In this document: positions 6,692 through 13,901 of the stretch, piece after piece
Position numbering within the stretch: position 1 is the stretch's first letter
How the letters are laid out: each line of letters opens with the position of its first letter
From: Saprospiraceae bacterium UBA3362
GTDB taxonomy: Bacteria; Bacteroidota; Bacteroidia; Chitinophagales; Saprospiraceae
Length of the DNA stretch: 13,901 nucleotides
Reading direction: 5' to 3'
Assembly (NCBI GenBank): GCA_002360455.1
Contig: DEQQ01000015.1
Coordinates: forward strand, 1 to 13,901
The notes under the pieces: model-generated
What the model saw: the letters and a program-made list of their open reading frames with translations, nothing else
Told to the model about the DNA's origin: nothing
Database searches by the model: none
Position numbers and translations under genes: made by a program

Positions 6692-8122
6692 TCAGAGTAA
6701 TATCTTATAAACCTGTTTATGCCCATTTTTATAAACAACATGCATGGCATAAAATCCAAGCTCTAAATCACTCAAAGAAAGCTCAATAGCATCCGATTGT
6801 TGATTTGAAAAATCAAAAGATCTAATTGCCTTTCCGTCTAAATTATTCATCGAGATTGAAACAATTTCGATCACAGGATTAATCACCAAGCCATCAGCTG
6901 ATGTTTTCCAAAACAAAGGAACATTCTGAGGAACAGCCTCTGTTGATGCATTTATTGTGTTGCAATTTTTAACCGTGTTACAAGGTTTTTCTATTCCCTC
7001 AATCAAAAACATCCCGTCCTGCATGTCCGCAACAACAATATTTCCCGATGGCAAATAAGAATATGTTCCCCATGCACCCTCATAACTTTCTCTATTTGCT
7101 ATTTTTGAAGTAGGGTAAAAATATTCTTGTTTTGGATTTTTAGGATCTTTTAGATTATACACCTGCAATCCATTATAATAATATGCCACATAAGCATAAT
7201 CGCAGGAGACTAATGGATTATGAGGAATCGCAATATTTTCTAGCCCTTGAACAGTAAGATAAGAAACGACTTTAGCTTGGTCAGGTTTAGAAAAATCCAT
7301 GACTTTGAGCATTGCTCCCCAATTTTCATCTGCCATCACATAAGTTTTCCCGTTGGGAGTAAGCCACCCACTATGATTATAACCTGATTCAAGATACTCA
7401 TTTGGATGCAATGTAAAAATGGGCTTAGGTTTTGCTGCATTTTTAAAATCCATAACTGCAAATCCTGATTCGCCGCAATTCAAATATGCAGTATCGTTTC
7501 TCACGAATGCATCATGAACATGAGAACTGACGATATCTCCAAAAATTCTATGTTTGGCAAGTGGCACCGGTTTTGTTGGATTTGACAAATCGTAAACCCC
7601 CAGAGCATTGAATCCATTCTGAGTGTTTTCTGCACAGGTATACAGCCTACCCTTATCAACATCTATGTAAATATTGTGAACACGTGTCATAAATTCATTT
7701 GAATCATAAACTACTTCAACTTTGTTGGGCAATTGAGATATGTCCATGATTTGCAAAGAGGAATTACCTTCGTCACAAACCGCATACAAATAACATTTGT
7801 AGTCGTCGTAATCTCTATGAACTACATTTCTACTTGATTCTGCTCCTTTTACACGAGCCACCTCCACCGGTTTTCGAGGATCCGTAATATCGATGAAATG
7901 GGTCCCAAATGTTGACCCAATAATAGCATATTCTCTGCCGTTTACCCAAAGACCCCAAGCCTCATTGAATGAATTGTTGTATGCAGATGAGCCTTCTATT
8001 TTTGGATCACGCCAATGACTTAATAAATTCATTTGTGTAGGCTGAGATACAGCCTGCCAAACTGTAAAGCAGAATAATACAGTTAAAAATCTATACATAA
8101 TGTACAACTTTTTTTTAAACAT
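6692..8122 (-). CDS. Secreted choice-of-anchor B family protein (LVIVD repeats) with T9SS-like C-terminus
   Basis: 476 residues from ATG 8122, or 468 from a second ATG at 8098; both starts precede a signal peptide (MYRFLTVLFCFTVWQAVSQ). The body, about residues 30-385, is a beta-propeller-like repeat protein. EYAIIGSTFGTHFIDITDP, the SLQIMDIS segment, VYDLSNPTKP, FAVMDF and LQVYNLKDPKNP are successive LVIVD-type blades, each ending in a '(D/N)P.KP' turn. This is the pattern of the choice-of-anchor B family. About residues 400-476 look like a diverged T9SS sorting domain (MNNLDGKAIRSF, then LGFYAMHVVYKNG). A cell-surface or secreted location is inferred; molecular function is unknown for the family. 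Its ATG overlaps the fabI stop (ATGTTTAA), which suggests translational coupling if the first ATG is used. An A8 run directly follows this ATG. Confidence 0.88.
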   Translation of the reverse strand: MFKKKLYIMYRFLTVLFCFTVWQAVSQPTQMNLLSHWRDPKIEGSSAYNNSFNEAWGLWVNGREYAIIGSTFGTHFIDITDPRKPVEVARVKGAESSRNVVHRDYDDYKCYLYAVCDEGNSSLQIMDISQLPNKVEVVYDSNEFMTRVHNIYIDVDKGRLYTCAENTQNGFNALGVYDLSNPTKPVPLAKHRIFGDIVSSHVHDAFVRNDTAYLNCGESGFAVMDFKNAAKPKPIFTLHPNEYLESGYNHSGWLTPNGKTYVMADENWGAMLKVMDFSKPDQAKVVSYLTVQGLENIAIPHNPLVSCDYAYVAYYYNGLQVYNLKDPKNPKQEYFYPTSKIANRESYEGAWGTYSYLPSGNIVVADMQDGMFLIEGIEKPCNTVKNCNTINASTEAVPQNVPLFWKTSADGLVINPVIEIVSISMNNLDGKAIRSFDFSNQQSDAIELSLSDLELGFYAMHVVYKNGHKQVYKILL

Positions 8123-8918
8123 TAAGAATTGCAGGATTCATTCCCATAGTAGAAAATCCTCCATCATGAAATAAATTTTGCATAGTAACCATTCTGGACA
8201 AATCAGAAAACATTACAACACAATAATCAGCACAAGCTTCTGCAGAAGCATTTCCAAGTGGAGACATCTTATCTGCATAATCAAAAAATTCTTGAAAACC
8301 TTTGATGCCTGAACCGGCTGTTGTCATAGTCGGAGATTGACTTATAGTATTTACTCTAACTTTCTTTTTTGTTCCGTAATGATATCCAAAACTTCTTGCA
8401 AAAGACTCCAGTAAAGCTTTAGACTCAGCCATTTCGTTATAATCCGGAAAAACTCTTTGTGCAGCAATATAAGTAAGTGCAAGGATTGAACCTCCTTCGG
8501 CAACCGCATCCAACTTCATTGCAGACTGCATAAGTTTGTGAAAGGAAATCGCAGAAACATCAAATGTTTTTTGCATAAACTCATAATTGAGATCTGTATA
8601 AGCCTTCCCTTTTCTAACATTTAATGACATCCCTATTGAATGCAAAATAAAGTCAATAGGCCCACCAAGAATTTCCATGGATTGACTTAATAACTTTTCC
8701 AAATCTTCTACCAATGTAGCGTCTGCCGGAATAATCTCAGCATTAAGCTCTTTTCCCAAATCATAAATTTTCCCAAATCTCATAGCAACAGGGGCGTTGG
8801 TCAATGTGATTTTTGCTCCTTGTTCAACACACTTTGTAGCTACTTTCCAGGCTATGGATTGCTCATCCAATGCTCCAAAAATAATTCCTCTCTTGTTTTG
8901 CAATAATGAATTTGTCAT
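8115..8918 (-). CDS. fabI: Enoyl-[acyl-carrier-protein] reductase (NADH), FabI
   Basis: Catalyses the last step of each fatty-acid elongation cycle, reducing trans-2-enoyl-ACP with NAD(P)H in the cytoplasm. The 267 residues are a Rossmann-fold short-chain reductase. The N-terminal GIIFGALDEQSIAWKVA is the FabI-type nucleotide-binding loop in its Bacteroidota form, and PADAT and HSIGMS follow. The catalytic set Tyr150, Tyr160 and Lys167 has the FabI Y-x6-K spacing (YNEMAESK). NTISQSPTMTTAGSGI, the substrate-binding loop, and NLFHDGGFSTMG near the C-terminus complete the family pattern. It starts 12 nt after recN stops and overlaps the next gene by 8 nt, so it is embedded in a co-directional cluster. 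Together with lpxD/lpxC at the right it makes the neighbourhood envelope-oriented, since lipid A acyl chains come from this pathway. Confidence 0.97.
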   Translation of the reverse strand: MTNSLLQNKRGIIFGALDEQSIAWKVATKCVEQGAKITLTNAPVAMRFGKIYDLGKELNAEIIPADATLVEDLEKLLSQSMEILGGPIDFILHSIGMSLNVRKGKAYTDLNYEFMQKTFDVSAISFHKLMQSAMKLDAVAEGGSILALTYIAAQRVFPDYNEMAESKALLESFARSFGYHYGTKKKVRVNTISQSPTMTTAGSGIKGFQEFFDYADKMSPLGNASAEACADYCVVMFSDLSRMVTMQNLFHDGGFSTMGMNPAILNV

Positions 8919-8930
8919 AAATACTTAAAA

Positions 8931-10580
8931 TTATGGATTTGATAATAAATCTTTTGCATTTTGCACAGCTGCCTTCGAAGGCGGATCGCCGCTTAGAATT
9001 TTTGCAAGCTCAACAATTCGCTCATCCTTGTTCAAACGTTTTAGTCTGGTATAAGTTGTTTCATCCACTGTTTCTTTGTAAACCAAATATTGTGAATCTG
9101 CCTTAGAAGCAACTTGTGCAGAATGTGTTATAGAAAACACCTGTCCTCCTGTTGACAACTTTCTCAATAACTCCCCCATTTTAAGAGCGACTTGCCCTGA
9201 AACACCTGTATCTATTTCATCAAACAACATGATGGGCAACTCTTTGACCTGTGCTACTGTTGAATAAATCAATAAATTGAGCCTGGACAATTCCCCTCCG
9301 GAAGCTTGATTTTTTAATTCACCCAATTCCACTCCTTTATTTGCAGAAAATAAAAATTGAAGTTCATCCATTCCAAATTTTGTTAGACTTTTGGTCTCTG
9401 TGATTTTAGTTTGGAATCTTGCATTAGGCATTCCAAGCTCTACTAATCCTGTTTGAATAGTCTGGTCAAATTTTGATAAATGTTTCTTTCTCTCTGTACT
9501 TATTTTCTTTGCCAATAAAACCAATTCTTCACAAATCTTTTCAATCTGCAGTTCAATTTGTTTCTGGGTTTCATCAGATTGATTGAACAAAGAAATCTTT
9601 TTCTCCAAATCTGTTTGAATTTGAAGTAACTCTGTATCCGTATTGACTCTATGCTTCTTTAACTGCTTATGTATTGCCAATAACCTCTCATTCGAATACT
9701 GAAGAGATTCTGCATCAAAATCAACTGCAAGCGAAATTTTTGTTAGATCTCTTTCAGACTCCTTCAATTCTGTCAATGTATTTTGAATGCGGTCTGCAAT
9801 TTGCTCAATGGACTCTGTCACCGAAATGCCTTTTAACTTTTGAACCATCTCATGCAATTGTTCTAAAATCCCTCCGTCACGATTAAGAAAATCGCTATAT
9901 TGTTCTGAAGAAGAAATAATATCTTGAGATTTTGAAGCCAGCTCAATTTCATTTTCCAAACTGCTTAATTCACTTTCCTTAAGATTGAGTTCATTTAATT
10001 CCTTGAGTTGATACTGTAAAAAATCAAATTCCTTGGATGTTGATGCCAACTCATTCTTGATTTGATTCAGCTGAACCTCCAAGCTCTTCCATTCTTTATA
10101 TTTGACACCATATTCATCAACCCACTTTGGTTGTACAAAACTATCATAAAGTGCAAATTGCACTTCCGGTTGAAGAATCTCAAGATAATCAAATTGTTGA
10201 AAAATAGAAATAATATGAGAACAAAGTTCCTGAAGCTCGTTCAATAGAATTACGCTATCATTAACGAAAGCTCTTGTTTTCCCATTAGGATAAATCTCTC
10301 TTCTAATAATCAGTGGATTCTGAAGTTCGAATTCAAATCCCTTTTGAATCCATTTAATTTGTTCATCTGAAACTTCAAATTCTGCTTCAAGAATGCATTT
10401 TTGATCTGCATTTCGCAATGATTTTAAGTCTGCTCTTTTTCCAAGTACCAAACTTAAAGCACCAAGTAAAATTGATTTTCCTGCGCCGGTTTCTCCTGTA
10501 ATTGCTGTAAATCCTCTATCACAATTCAATTCCAATGAATCGATTAAAACAAAGTTTTGTATTCTAAGAGTTTTAAGCAT
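8931..10580 (-). CDS. recN: DNA repair protein RecN
   Basis: SMC-like ATPase that acts at DNA double-strand breaks in recombinational repair. The 549-residue length is typical. The N-terminal head opens with MLKTLRIQNFVLIDSLEL and has Walker A GETGAGKS at residues 29-36. A long heptad-rich middle, about 150-390, forms the coiled-coil arms. The C-terminal head carries the ABC signature ASGGELSR near residue 425, Walker B with LFDEIDTGVSG near 450-460, and the SITHSAQVASKADSQY switch region. The start at ATG 10580 gives the expected N-terminus. It lies 12 nt after the TPR membrane gene and 12 nt before fabI. I see no LexA-like box in front of it; any promoter of its own would lie inside the upstream gene. 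Confidence 0.97.
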   Translation of the reverse strand: MLKTLRIQNFVLIDSLELNCDRGFTAITGETGAGKSILLGALSLVLGKRADLKSLRNADQKCILEAEFEVSDEQIKWIQKGFEFELQNPLIIRREIYPNGKTRAFVNDSVILLNELQELCSHIISIFQQFDYLEILQPEVQFALYDSFVQPKWVDEYGVKYKEWKSLEVQLNQIKNELASTSKEFDFLQYQLKELNELNLKESELSSLENEIELASKSQDIISSSEQYSDFLNRDGGILEQLHEMVQKLKGISVTESIEQIADRIQNTLTELKESERDLTKISLAVDFDAESLQYSNERLLAIHKQLKKHRVNTDTELLQIQTDLEKKISLFNQSDETQKQIELQIEKICEELVLLAKKISTERKKHLSKFDQTIQTGLVELGMPNARFQTKITETKSLTKFGMDELQFLFSANKGVELGELKNQASGGELSRLNLLIYSTVAQVKELPIMLFDEIDTGVSGQVALKMGELLRKLSTGGQVFSITHSAQVASKADSQYLVYKETVDETTYTRLKRLNKDERIVELAKILSGDPPSKAAVQNAKDLLSNP

Positions 10581-10592
10581 GTTTTGACTATC

Positions 10593-12509
10593 TTATCTAT
10601 TGATTTCCTCCGGCTTTATTCCAAGTGAAAGTGCTGCACTAAAATCTGATTGAGCAGAAGTTTCATTGCCCAATGACTTAAATGTCCTACCGCGTTCTAA
10701 AAAATACAATCCTACTTTACTATTAATCTGTATCGCACGATTGTAATAAGTGATAGCATCGTTTGCTCTATTGAGTGCTCTCAAGCATCTGGCCCCTTCA
10801 TACCACAGATCAGAATTCTTTGGCTCATACCGCAGATAGGAATCGATGTCCTTGAGTGCCAAATCGAAATTCCCCTGCATATTGTACATGATGGACCGAT
10901 TTAAATACCCAACTTTCCAACTTGGATCAAGCTCCAATCCCTTATTCAAATCTTTTAATGCCAAATCTACATTTCCAAGCTTTGCATAGGCAGCTCCTCG
11001 ATTTACATAGTACTCTGCTTTTGGCATTCTCTCAATAGCTATTGTATAATCTTGAATTGCTTTTTGATCTTCATTTTTAATAAAAAATAATTTGGCCCTG
11101 CTATTATAAGTACTGTGACCAGCTTTCAATTCGATGGCCTTATTATAATCCGCCAATGCTTTATCATACTGTTTTAAATCACGAAAATAATTTGCCCTGT
11201 TATTATAAGGCAAAGATGTACTGATATTATTTTTGATTACATGAGTCCATAAAGTATCAGAATTTTTCCAAATTTTTACTTGCCGAAAACTTACTACAAA
11301 ACTCGACAAAGAAATAAGCCCTACACAAGCATAAGCTAAATTTAATCCCAATCGTTGCTCCTCAATCCATCGTTGCAAATAATAAACTACAATAAATAGA
11401 AGACCAATATAGGCCACATAGGTAAATCGGTCGGCAATATATCCCTGACCTGCTCCCAAAATTTGGAGTAAAAAAACCACGTTAAAAAAGAAAAACATAA
11501 AACCAAATACGATCTGCTTAACCTTTTTCTTGTAAAGCCACCAAATACCAAAAAATGAAATCAAAGCAACCGGCATAGAAATGTAATGCCATATTGTGAG
11601 CTTCTCCGGATAGGGATATAATGGAAGCAATTGATATGGAACAAAAAACTTTATTAAATAAGTCAACAAACTGTATGATCCTATAAATAATCTTTCAAAA
11701 AGGCTGAAAGTTGTATTGGTTTCCAAAGAACCTTGATCTTTTAATACTATTATCCCAATCACTCCAAACAAAAAGGCTATTGCTAAAAATAGCCATTTTG
11801 ACAATACACTTTTAATTAAATTAAAATCTTTCTCCAAAAGATAATCTACAGCGATCATACTCAATGGTAGAGAGACCATTTGAATTTTGGCAAACAGACC
11901 CACTACAAACAATATTAAAATCCAAAATGTACGACTATGAACTCCTGCTAATTTATCCTTGATATACATATTGAGTGCCGGCAAAAAAAATGCTGCATAC
12001 AGCACATCTTTCCTCTCTGTAATCCAAGCTACAGATTCTACATGCATGGGATGAATACCAAACAAAAGAGCAGCGAAAGCAGCGAGCCAGGGTGGCAACT
12101 GCAAAAGCCTCATGAATTGAAAAACAAAAAAGACACAGATTAAATGCAGGATCAAGTTTGTTATGTGCATCACATTTGGGTTCATCCCAAAAAAATGATG
12201 TTCCACTGCAAAAGTAAATATGGGCAATGGATTGTAGTTTCCAATAACAGAACTGGTAAAAATTCCTTTTACATGTTGCCAATCAAGTTCTTTGACCAAT
12301 TCATTTTCAAAAACATTTCGGTCATCATCCCAGTTGACAAAATCATAGTACCGTGTTTGATAATAAAGAATCCCGCAAATCACTAGTATTGCTATAACCC
12401 AAGGCAGATGATTATTAGAGCTTTGTGAGAGTTGAGATGGTTCATTTTTTCCTTTAGAAAAGGCTTGTTCGGCTGACTTATGGGATAATTTCGATTTTGT
12501 TTTGCTCAT
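10593..12509 (-). CDS. GT-C/TMTC-like polytopic membrane protein with C-terminal TPR repeats
   Basis: 638 residues from ATG 12509. After a polar N-tail there are about ten hydrophobic segments between residues 35 and 410, then about six TPR units at 433-630, for example the YNNRANYFRDLKQYDKALADY-type unit. The first large loop has FVNWDDDRNVF with acidic residues 61-63, followed by NPLPIFTFAVEH and HPMHVESVAWITERKD at 153-168. This layout is that of the TMTC/DUF1736-like branch of GT-C glycosyltransferases, in which the acidic loop is catalytic and a lipid-linked sugar is the donor. In eukaryotes TMTCs O-mannosylate secreted proteins; here transfer to envelope proteins is only inference. The start is set at 12509 because the promoter at 12558-12590 would start transcription downstream of an earlier in-frame ATG at 12575, and because MSKTKSK is a better membrane-protein N-terminus. 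First gene of the minus-strand cluster. Confidence 0.85.
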   Translation of the reverse strand: MSKTKSKLSHKSAEQAFSKGKNEPSQLSQSSNNHLPWVIAILVICGILYYQTRYYDFVNWDDDRNVFENELVKELDWQHVKGIFTSSVIGNYNPLPIFTFAVEHHFFGMNPNVMHITNLILHLICVFFVFQFMRLLQLPPWLAAFAALLFGIHPMHVESVAWITERKDVLYAAFFLPALNMYIKDKLAGVHSRTFWILILFVVGLFAKIQMVSLPLSMIAVDYLLEKDFNLIKSVLSKWLFLAIAFLFGVIGIIVLKDQGSLETNTTFSLFERLFIGSYSLLTYLIKFFVPYQLLPLYPYPEKLTIWHYISMPVALISFFGIWWLYKKKVKQIVFGFMFFFFNVVFLLQILGAGQGYIADRFTYVAYIGLLFIVVYYLQRWIEEQRLGLNLAYACVGLISLSSFVVSFRQVKIWKNSDTLWTHVIKNNISTSLPYNNRANYFRDLKQYDKALADYNKAIELKAGHSTYNSRAKLFFIKNEDQKAIQDYTIAIERMPKAEYYVNRGAAYAKLGNVDLALKDLNKGLELDPSWKVGYLNRSIMYNMQGNFDLALKDIDSYLRYEPKNSDLWYEGARCLRALNRANDAITYYNRAIQINSKVGLYFLERGRTFKSLGNETSAQSDFSAALSLGIKPEEINR

Positions 12510-12557
12510 TATAAAGTCTAATAACAGCCCAAAAATAAGAGAATTTACACAAAACTT

Positions 12558-12590
12558 CAAATGTAATAAAATCATTCACTCTTTAGGCAA
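12558..12590 (-). promoter_or_regulatory. Bacteroidota promoter for the minus-strand cluster
   Basis: On the minus strand TTG (complement of 12588-12590) is followed after 22 nt by TACATTTG (complement of 12558-12565), an exact TAnnTTTG match. Transcription would start near 12553, leaving a leader of about 45 nt before ATG 12509. It is the only good promoter I can see in front of the five-gene minus-strand run. Confidence 0.6.
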
Positions 12591-12598
12591 TTTCGATT

Positions 12599-12606
12599 TA
12601 CCTTTG
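12599..12606 (+). promoter_or_regulatory. -7 element TACCTTTG directly before lpxD
   Basis: TACCTTTG matches TAnnTTTG exactly and is the same octamer as at the aminotransferase promoter. It ends only 4 nt before the lpxD ATG at 12611, so a start at the usual distance would fall on or next to the A of the ATG. No TTG is found at the -33 distance. Confidence 0.5.
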
Positions 12607-12610
12607 TCAC

Positions 12611-13639
12611 ATGATTTGGACTGCAAAACAGCTGGCTGAACTGCTTCAAGGGGAATTGATAGGAAACCCCGAGACAAAACTTAGTCACCCCAGTAAAATT
12701 GAAGAGGCTACTGAAGGAAGTGTTTGCTTTTTAGGCAATATGAAATATGAACATTATTTGTATGAAACCAAAGCTGCCCTAGTACTCATCCCGAAAGATT
12801 TTCAACCTAAACAAAATGTAAACTCCTGTTTATTAAAAGTAGACTCTGTATATGAAAGCGTGGCAAAGCTGTTAGAGATTTATAACAACAAAACTAAAGC
12901 CGCCAAATCAATTCACCCATCGGCCATTATCGACTCAAGCTCTGTACTTGGCAGCGAAAACAGCATTGGGCCATACGTTGTTGTAGAATCTTCCTGTACT
13001 ATTGGCTCCAATAACATTATCCATGCTCAAGTTTACATTGGCGAAAATGCCAGCATTGGCGATCATTGCGTAATTCATCCGGGGGTCAAAATATATGCAA
13101 ATACTATCATCGGTAGTCATTGTATAATCCACAGCAATACGGTAATTGGGTCAGATGGATTTGGGTATGTACCCAACCAAAATAAAGAATATCAAAAGAT
13201 TGCACAGATCGGCAACGTTATAATCGAAGACCACGTAGAAATCGGGGCCAACTGCAGTATAGACAGGGCAACAATGGGCTCCACGATTATCGAACGGGGA
13301 TGCAAAATTGACAATTTAATCCAGATAGCACACAATGTAACCATTGGCCATGATACAGTAATTGCCGCCCAAGCCGGTATAGCAGGAAGCTCAAAAATAG
13401 GTTCCAATTCCATTATTGGCGGACAGGTTGGCATCGCAGGACATCTCAATGTGGCCAAAGGCACCATGATACAGGCCCAATCCGGAATAGCCTCTAACTT
13501 ATTGATTGAGAATGGAAAATGGTATGGTTCTCCTGCAATTGATTATTTTTCTTATCTTCGGGCGTATTCTGAGTTCACAAAACTGCCGAACTTAAGAAAG
13601 CGTTTAGAAGATTTAGAAAAGAAGCAAGCAAAGGAGTAA
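12611..13639 (+). CDS. lpxD: UDP-3-O-(3-hydroxyacyl)glucosamine N-acyltransferase, LpxD
   Basis: Third step of lipid A synthesis: transfers a 3-hydroxyacyl chain from ACP to the 2-amino group of UDP-3-O-acyl-glucosamine, in the cytoplasm. The 342 residues are full length. The N-terminal uridine-binding domain (about 1-100) begins IWTAKQLAELLQGELIGNPE. Residues 101-300 are left-handed beta-helix hexapeptide repeats ([I/V]G.... units such as SIGPYV, TIGSNN and SIGDHC). The signature IGSDGFGYV at 179-187 and the segment IDNLIQIAHNVTIGH contain the catalytic His241. A C-terminal helix, about 318-342, ends the protein as in homotrimeric LpxD. ATG 12611 gives the family's normal N-terminus and sits 4 nt from a -7 promoter element. 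lpxC follows 7 nt after the stop, so the two form a lipid A operon. Confidence 0.97.
   Translation: MIWTAKQLAELLQGELIGNPETKLSHPSKIEEATEGSVCFLGNMKYEHYLYETKAALVLIPKDFQPKQNVNSCLLKVDSVYESVAKLLEIYNNKTKAAKSIHPSAIIDSSSVLGSENSIGPYVVVESSCTIGSNNIIHAQVYIGENASIGDHCVIHPGVKIYANTIIGSHCIIHSNTVIGSDGFGYVPNQNKEYQKIAQIGNVIIEDHVEIGANCSIDRATMGSTIIERGCKIDNLIQIAHNVTIGHDTVIAAQAGIAGSSKIGSNSIIGGQVGIAGHLNVAKGTMIQAQSGIASNLLIENGKWYGSPAIDYFSYLRAYSEFTKLPNLRKRLEDLEKKQAKE
13631..13636 (+). promoter_or_regulatory. Shine-Dalgarno AAGGAG for lpxC
   Basis: AAGGAG, which also encodes the last two residues of LpxD, lies 10 nt before the lpxC ATG at 13647. It is the clearest ribosome-binding site in a window where most genes lack one, and it ties lpxC translation to the end of lpxD. 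Confidence 0.6.
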
Positions 13640-13646
13640 GCAATTT

Positions 13647-13901
13647 ATGAATCAAAGGACTATCTCAAAGGCCATAAGCATTTCAGGTATAGGCCTTCAT
13701 ACAGGCAAGACTGCAAGCATAGAACTCCACCCGGCCGAGTCCGGAACTGGAATTGTATTTCGAAGAATTGATCTTCAAGAAACTCCTATTATTCCTGCAG
13801 AAATTTCTCGAGTGATCTCGACCAATAGAGGCACCACTATCCAAGAGGGAATAGCTCAGGTATGGACCGTTGAGCATCTCATGGCTGCGCTCACAGGCTC
13901 C
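13647..13901 (+). CDS. lpxC: UDP-3-O-acyl-N-acetylglucosamine deacetylase LpxC (5' part, cut by window end)
   Basis: The first 85 residues are visible and the frame is open to the right edge. LpxC is the zinc-dependent deacetylase that commits the cell to lipid A synthesis, acting just before LpxD. The segment shows MNQRTISKAISISGIGLHTG (a substrate-loop opening typical of LpxC), FRRIDL, the STNRGTT strand, and VEHLMAAL with His77, the equivalent of the first zinc-binding His, plus the neighbouring Glu76. In Bacteroidota the gene is usually an lpxC-fabZ fusion; the window does not reach far enough to tell. It begins 7 nt after lpxD with a good ribosome-binding site. This stretch is visibly less AT-rich than the minus-strand genes, as is common for conserved genes. 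Confidence 0.95.
   Translation, partial: MNQRTISKAISISGIGLHTGKTASIELHPAESGTGIVFRRIDLQETPIIPAEISRVISTNRGTTIQEGIAQVWTVEHLMAALTGS

Noticed and set aside
11953..12282. 109-residue minus-strand frame
   Set aside because: It lies wholly inside the TMTC-like gene in another frame; its Cys/Phe-rich composition is what frame-shifted membrane-protein codons give.
4794..12509. Defence or other novel multi-gene system in the minus-strand cluster
   Set aside because: recN and fabI are ordinary housekeeping genes with intact motifs; the other three look like envelope proteins. No nuclease, toxin-antitoxin or sensor module is present.
12510..12575. N-terminal extension of the TPR membrane protein from ATG 12575
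   Set aside because: The proposed promoter would start transcription downstream of this ATG, and the extension (MILLHLKFCVNSLIFG...) adds an unexplained hydrophobic stretch before a good start at 12509.
13192..13467. 91-residue minus-strand frame opposite lpxD, and a 64-residue frame opposite lpxC (13683-13877)
   Set aside because: They are antisense shadows of strongly conserved genes; the regular pattern of the first mirrors the hexapeptide repeats of LpxD.

Overview
The window is AT-rich DNA that looks like the chromosome of a Bacteroidota bacterium, most plausibly an environmental Saprospiria/Chitinophagia-type member. The evidence is: three secreted proteins that end in type IX secretion (T9SS) C-terminal sorting domains; promoter elements of the TTG-(17-23)-TAnnTTTG type instead of sigma-70 boxes; few Shine-Dalgarno sequences; a FabI of the Bacteroidota sequence type; and a DUF4289-like 'putative porin'. 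I see no tRNA, rRNA, insertion sequence, CRISPR array or phage gene.

Left part (1-3426, + strand): the 3' part of a cysteine-rich secreted repeat protein, cut by the window edge. It is built of 93-residue modules with near-identical DNA in two of them. It is followed by a secreted protein with a concanavalin-like N-terminal domain and an Omp28/thioredoxin-like domain with a CQWC motif. Both carry T9SS sorting domains. A strong intrinsic terminator closes this part.

Middle (3427-4792): a monocistronic class I PLP-dependent aminotransferase. It has a good Bacteroidota promoter overlapped by a 9-bp inverted repeat that could be an operator. It converges on a long minus-strand gene cluster.

Minus-strand cluster (12509 down to 4794): a GT-C/TMTC-like membrane protein with C-terminal TPRs, recN, fabI, a secreted choice-of-anchor-B (LVIVD-repeat) protein and an outer-membrane barrel. 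Gaps are 12 nt, 12 nt, an 8-nt overlap and 32 nt, so the five are probably one transcription unit. It mixes DNA repair, fatty-acid synthesis and envelope/surface genes.

Right end (12599-13901, + strand): lpxD and the start of lpxC, the lipid A pathway, divergent from the minus-strand cluster across about 100 bp that holds a promoter element for each direction. The lpxD element lies so close to the ATG that its mRNA may be leaderless.

Most of the window is core metabolism and envelope biogenesis. The least explained parts are the cysteine-rich repeat array with its redox-fold neighbour, the operator-like palindrome before the aminotransferase, and the leaderless-looking lpxD promoter. I found no convincing new multi-gene system.
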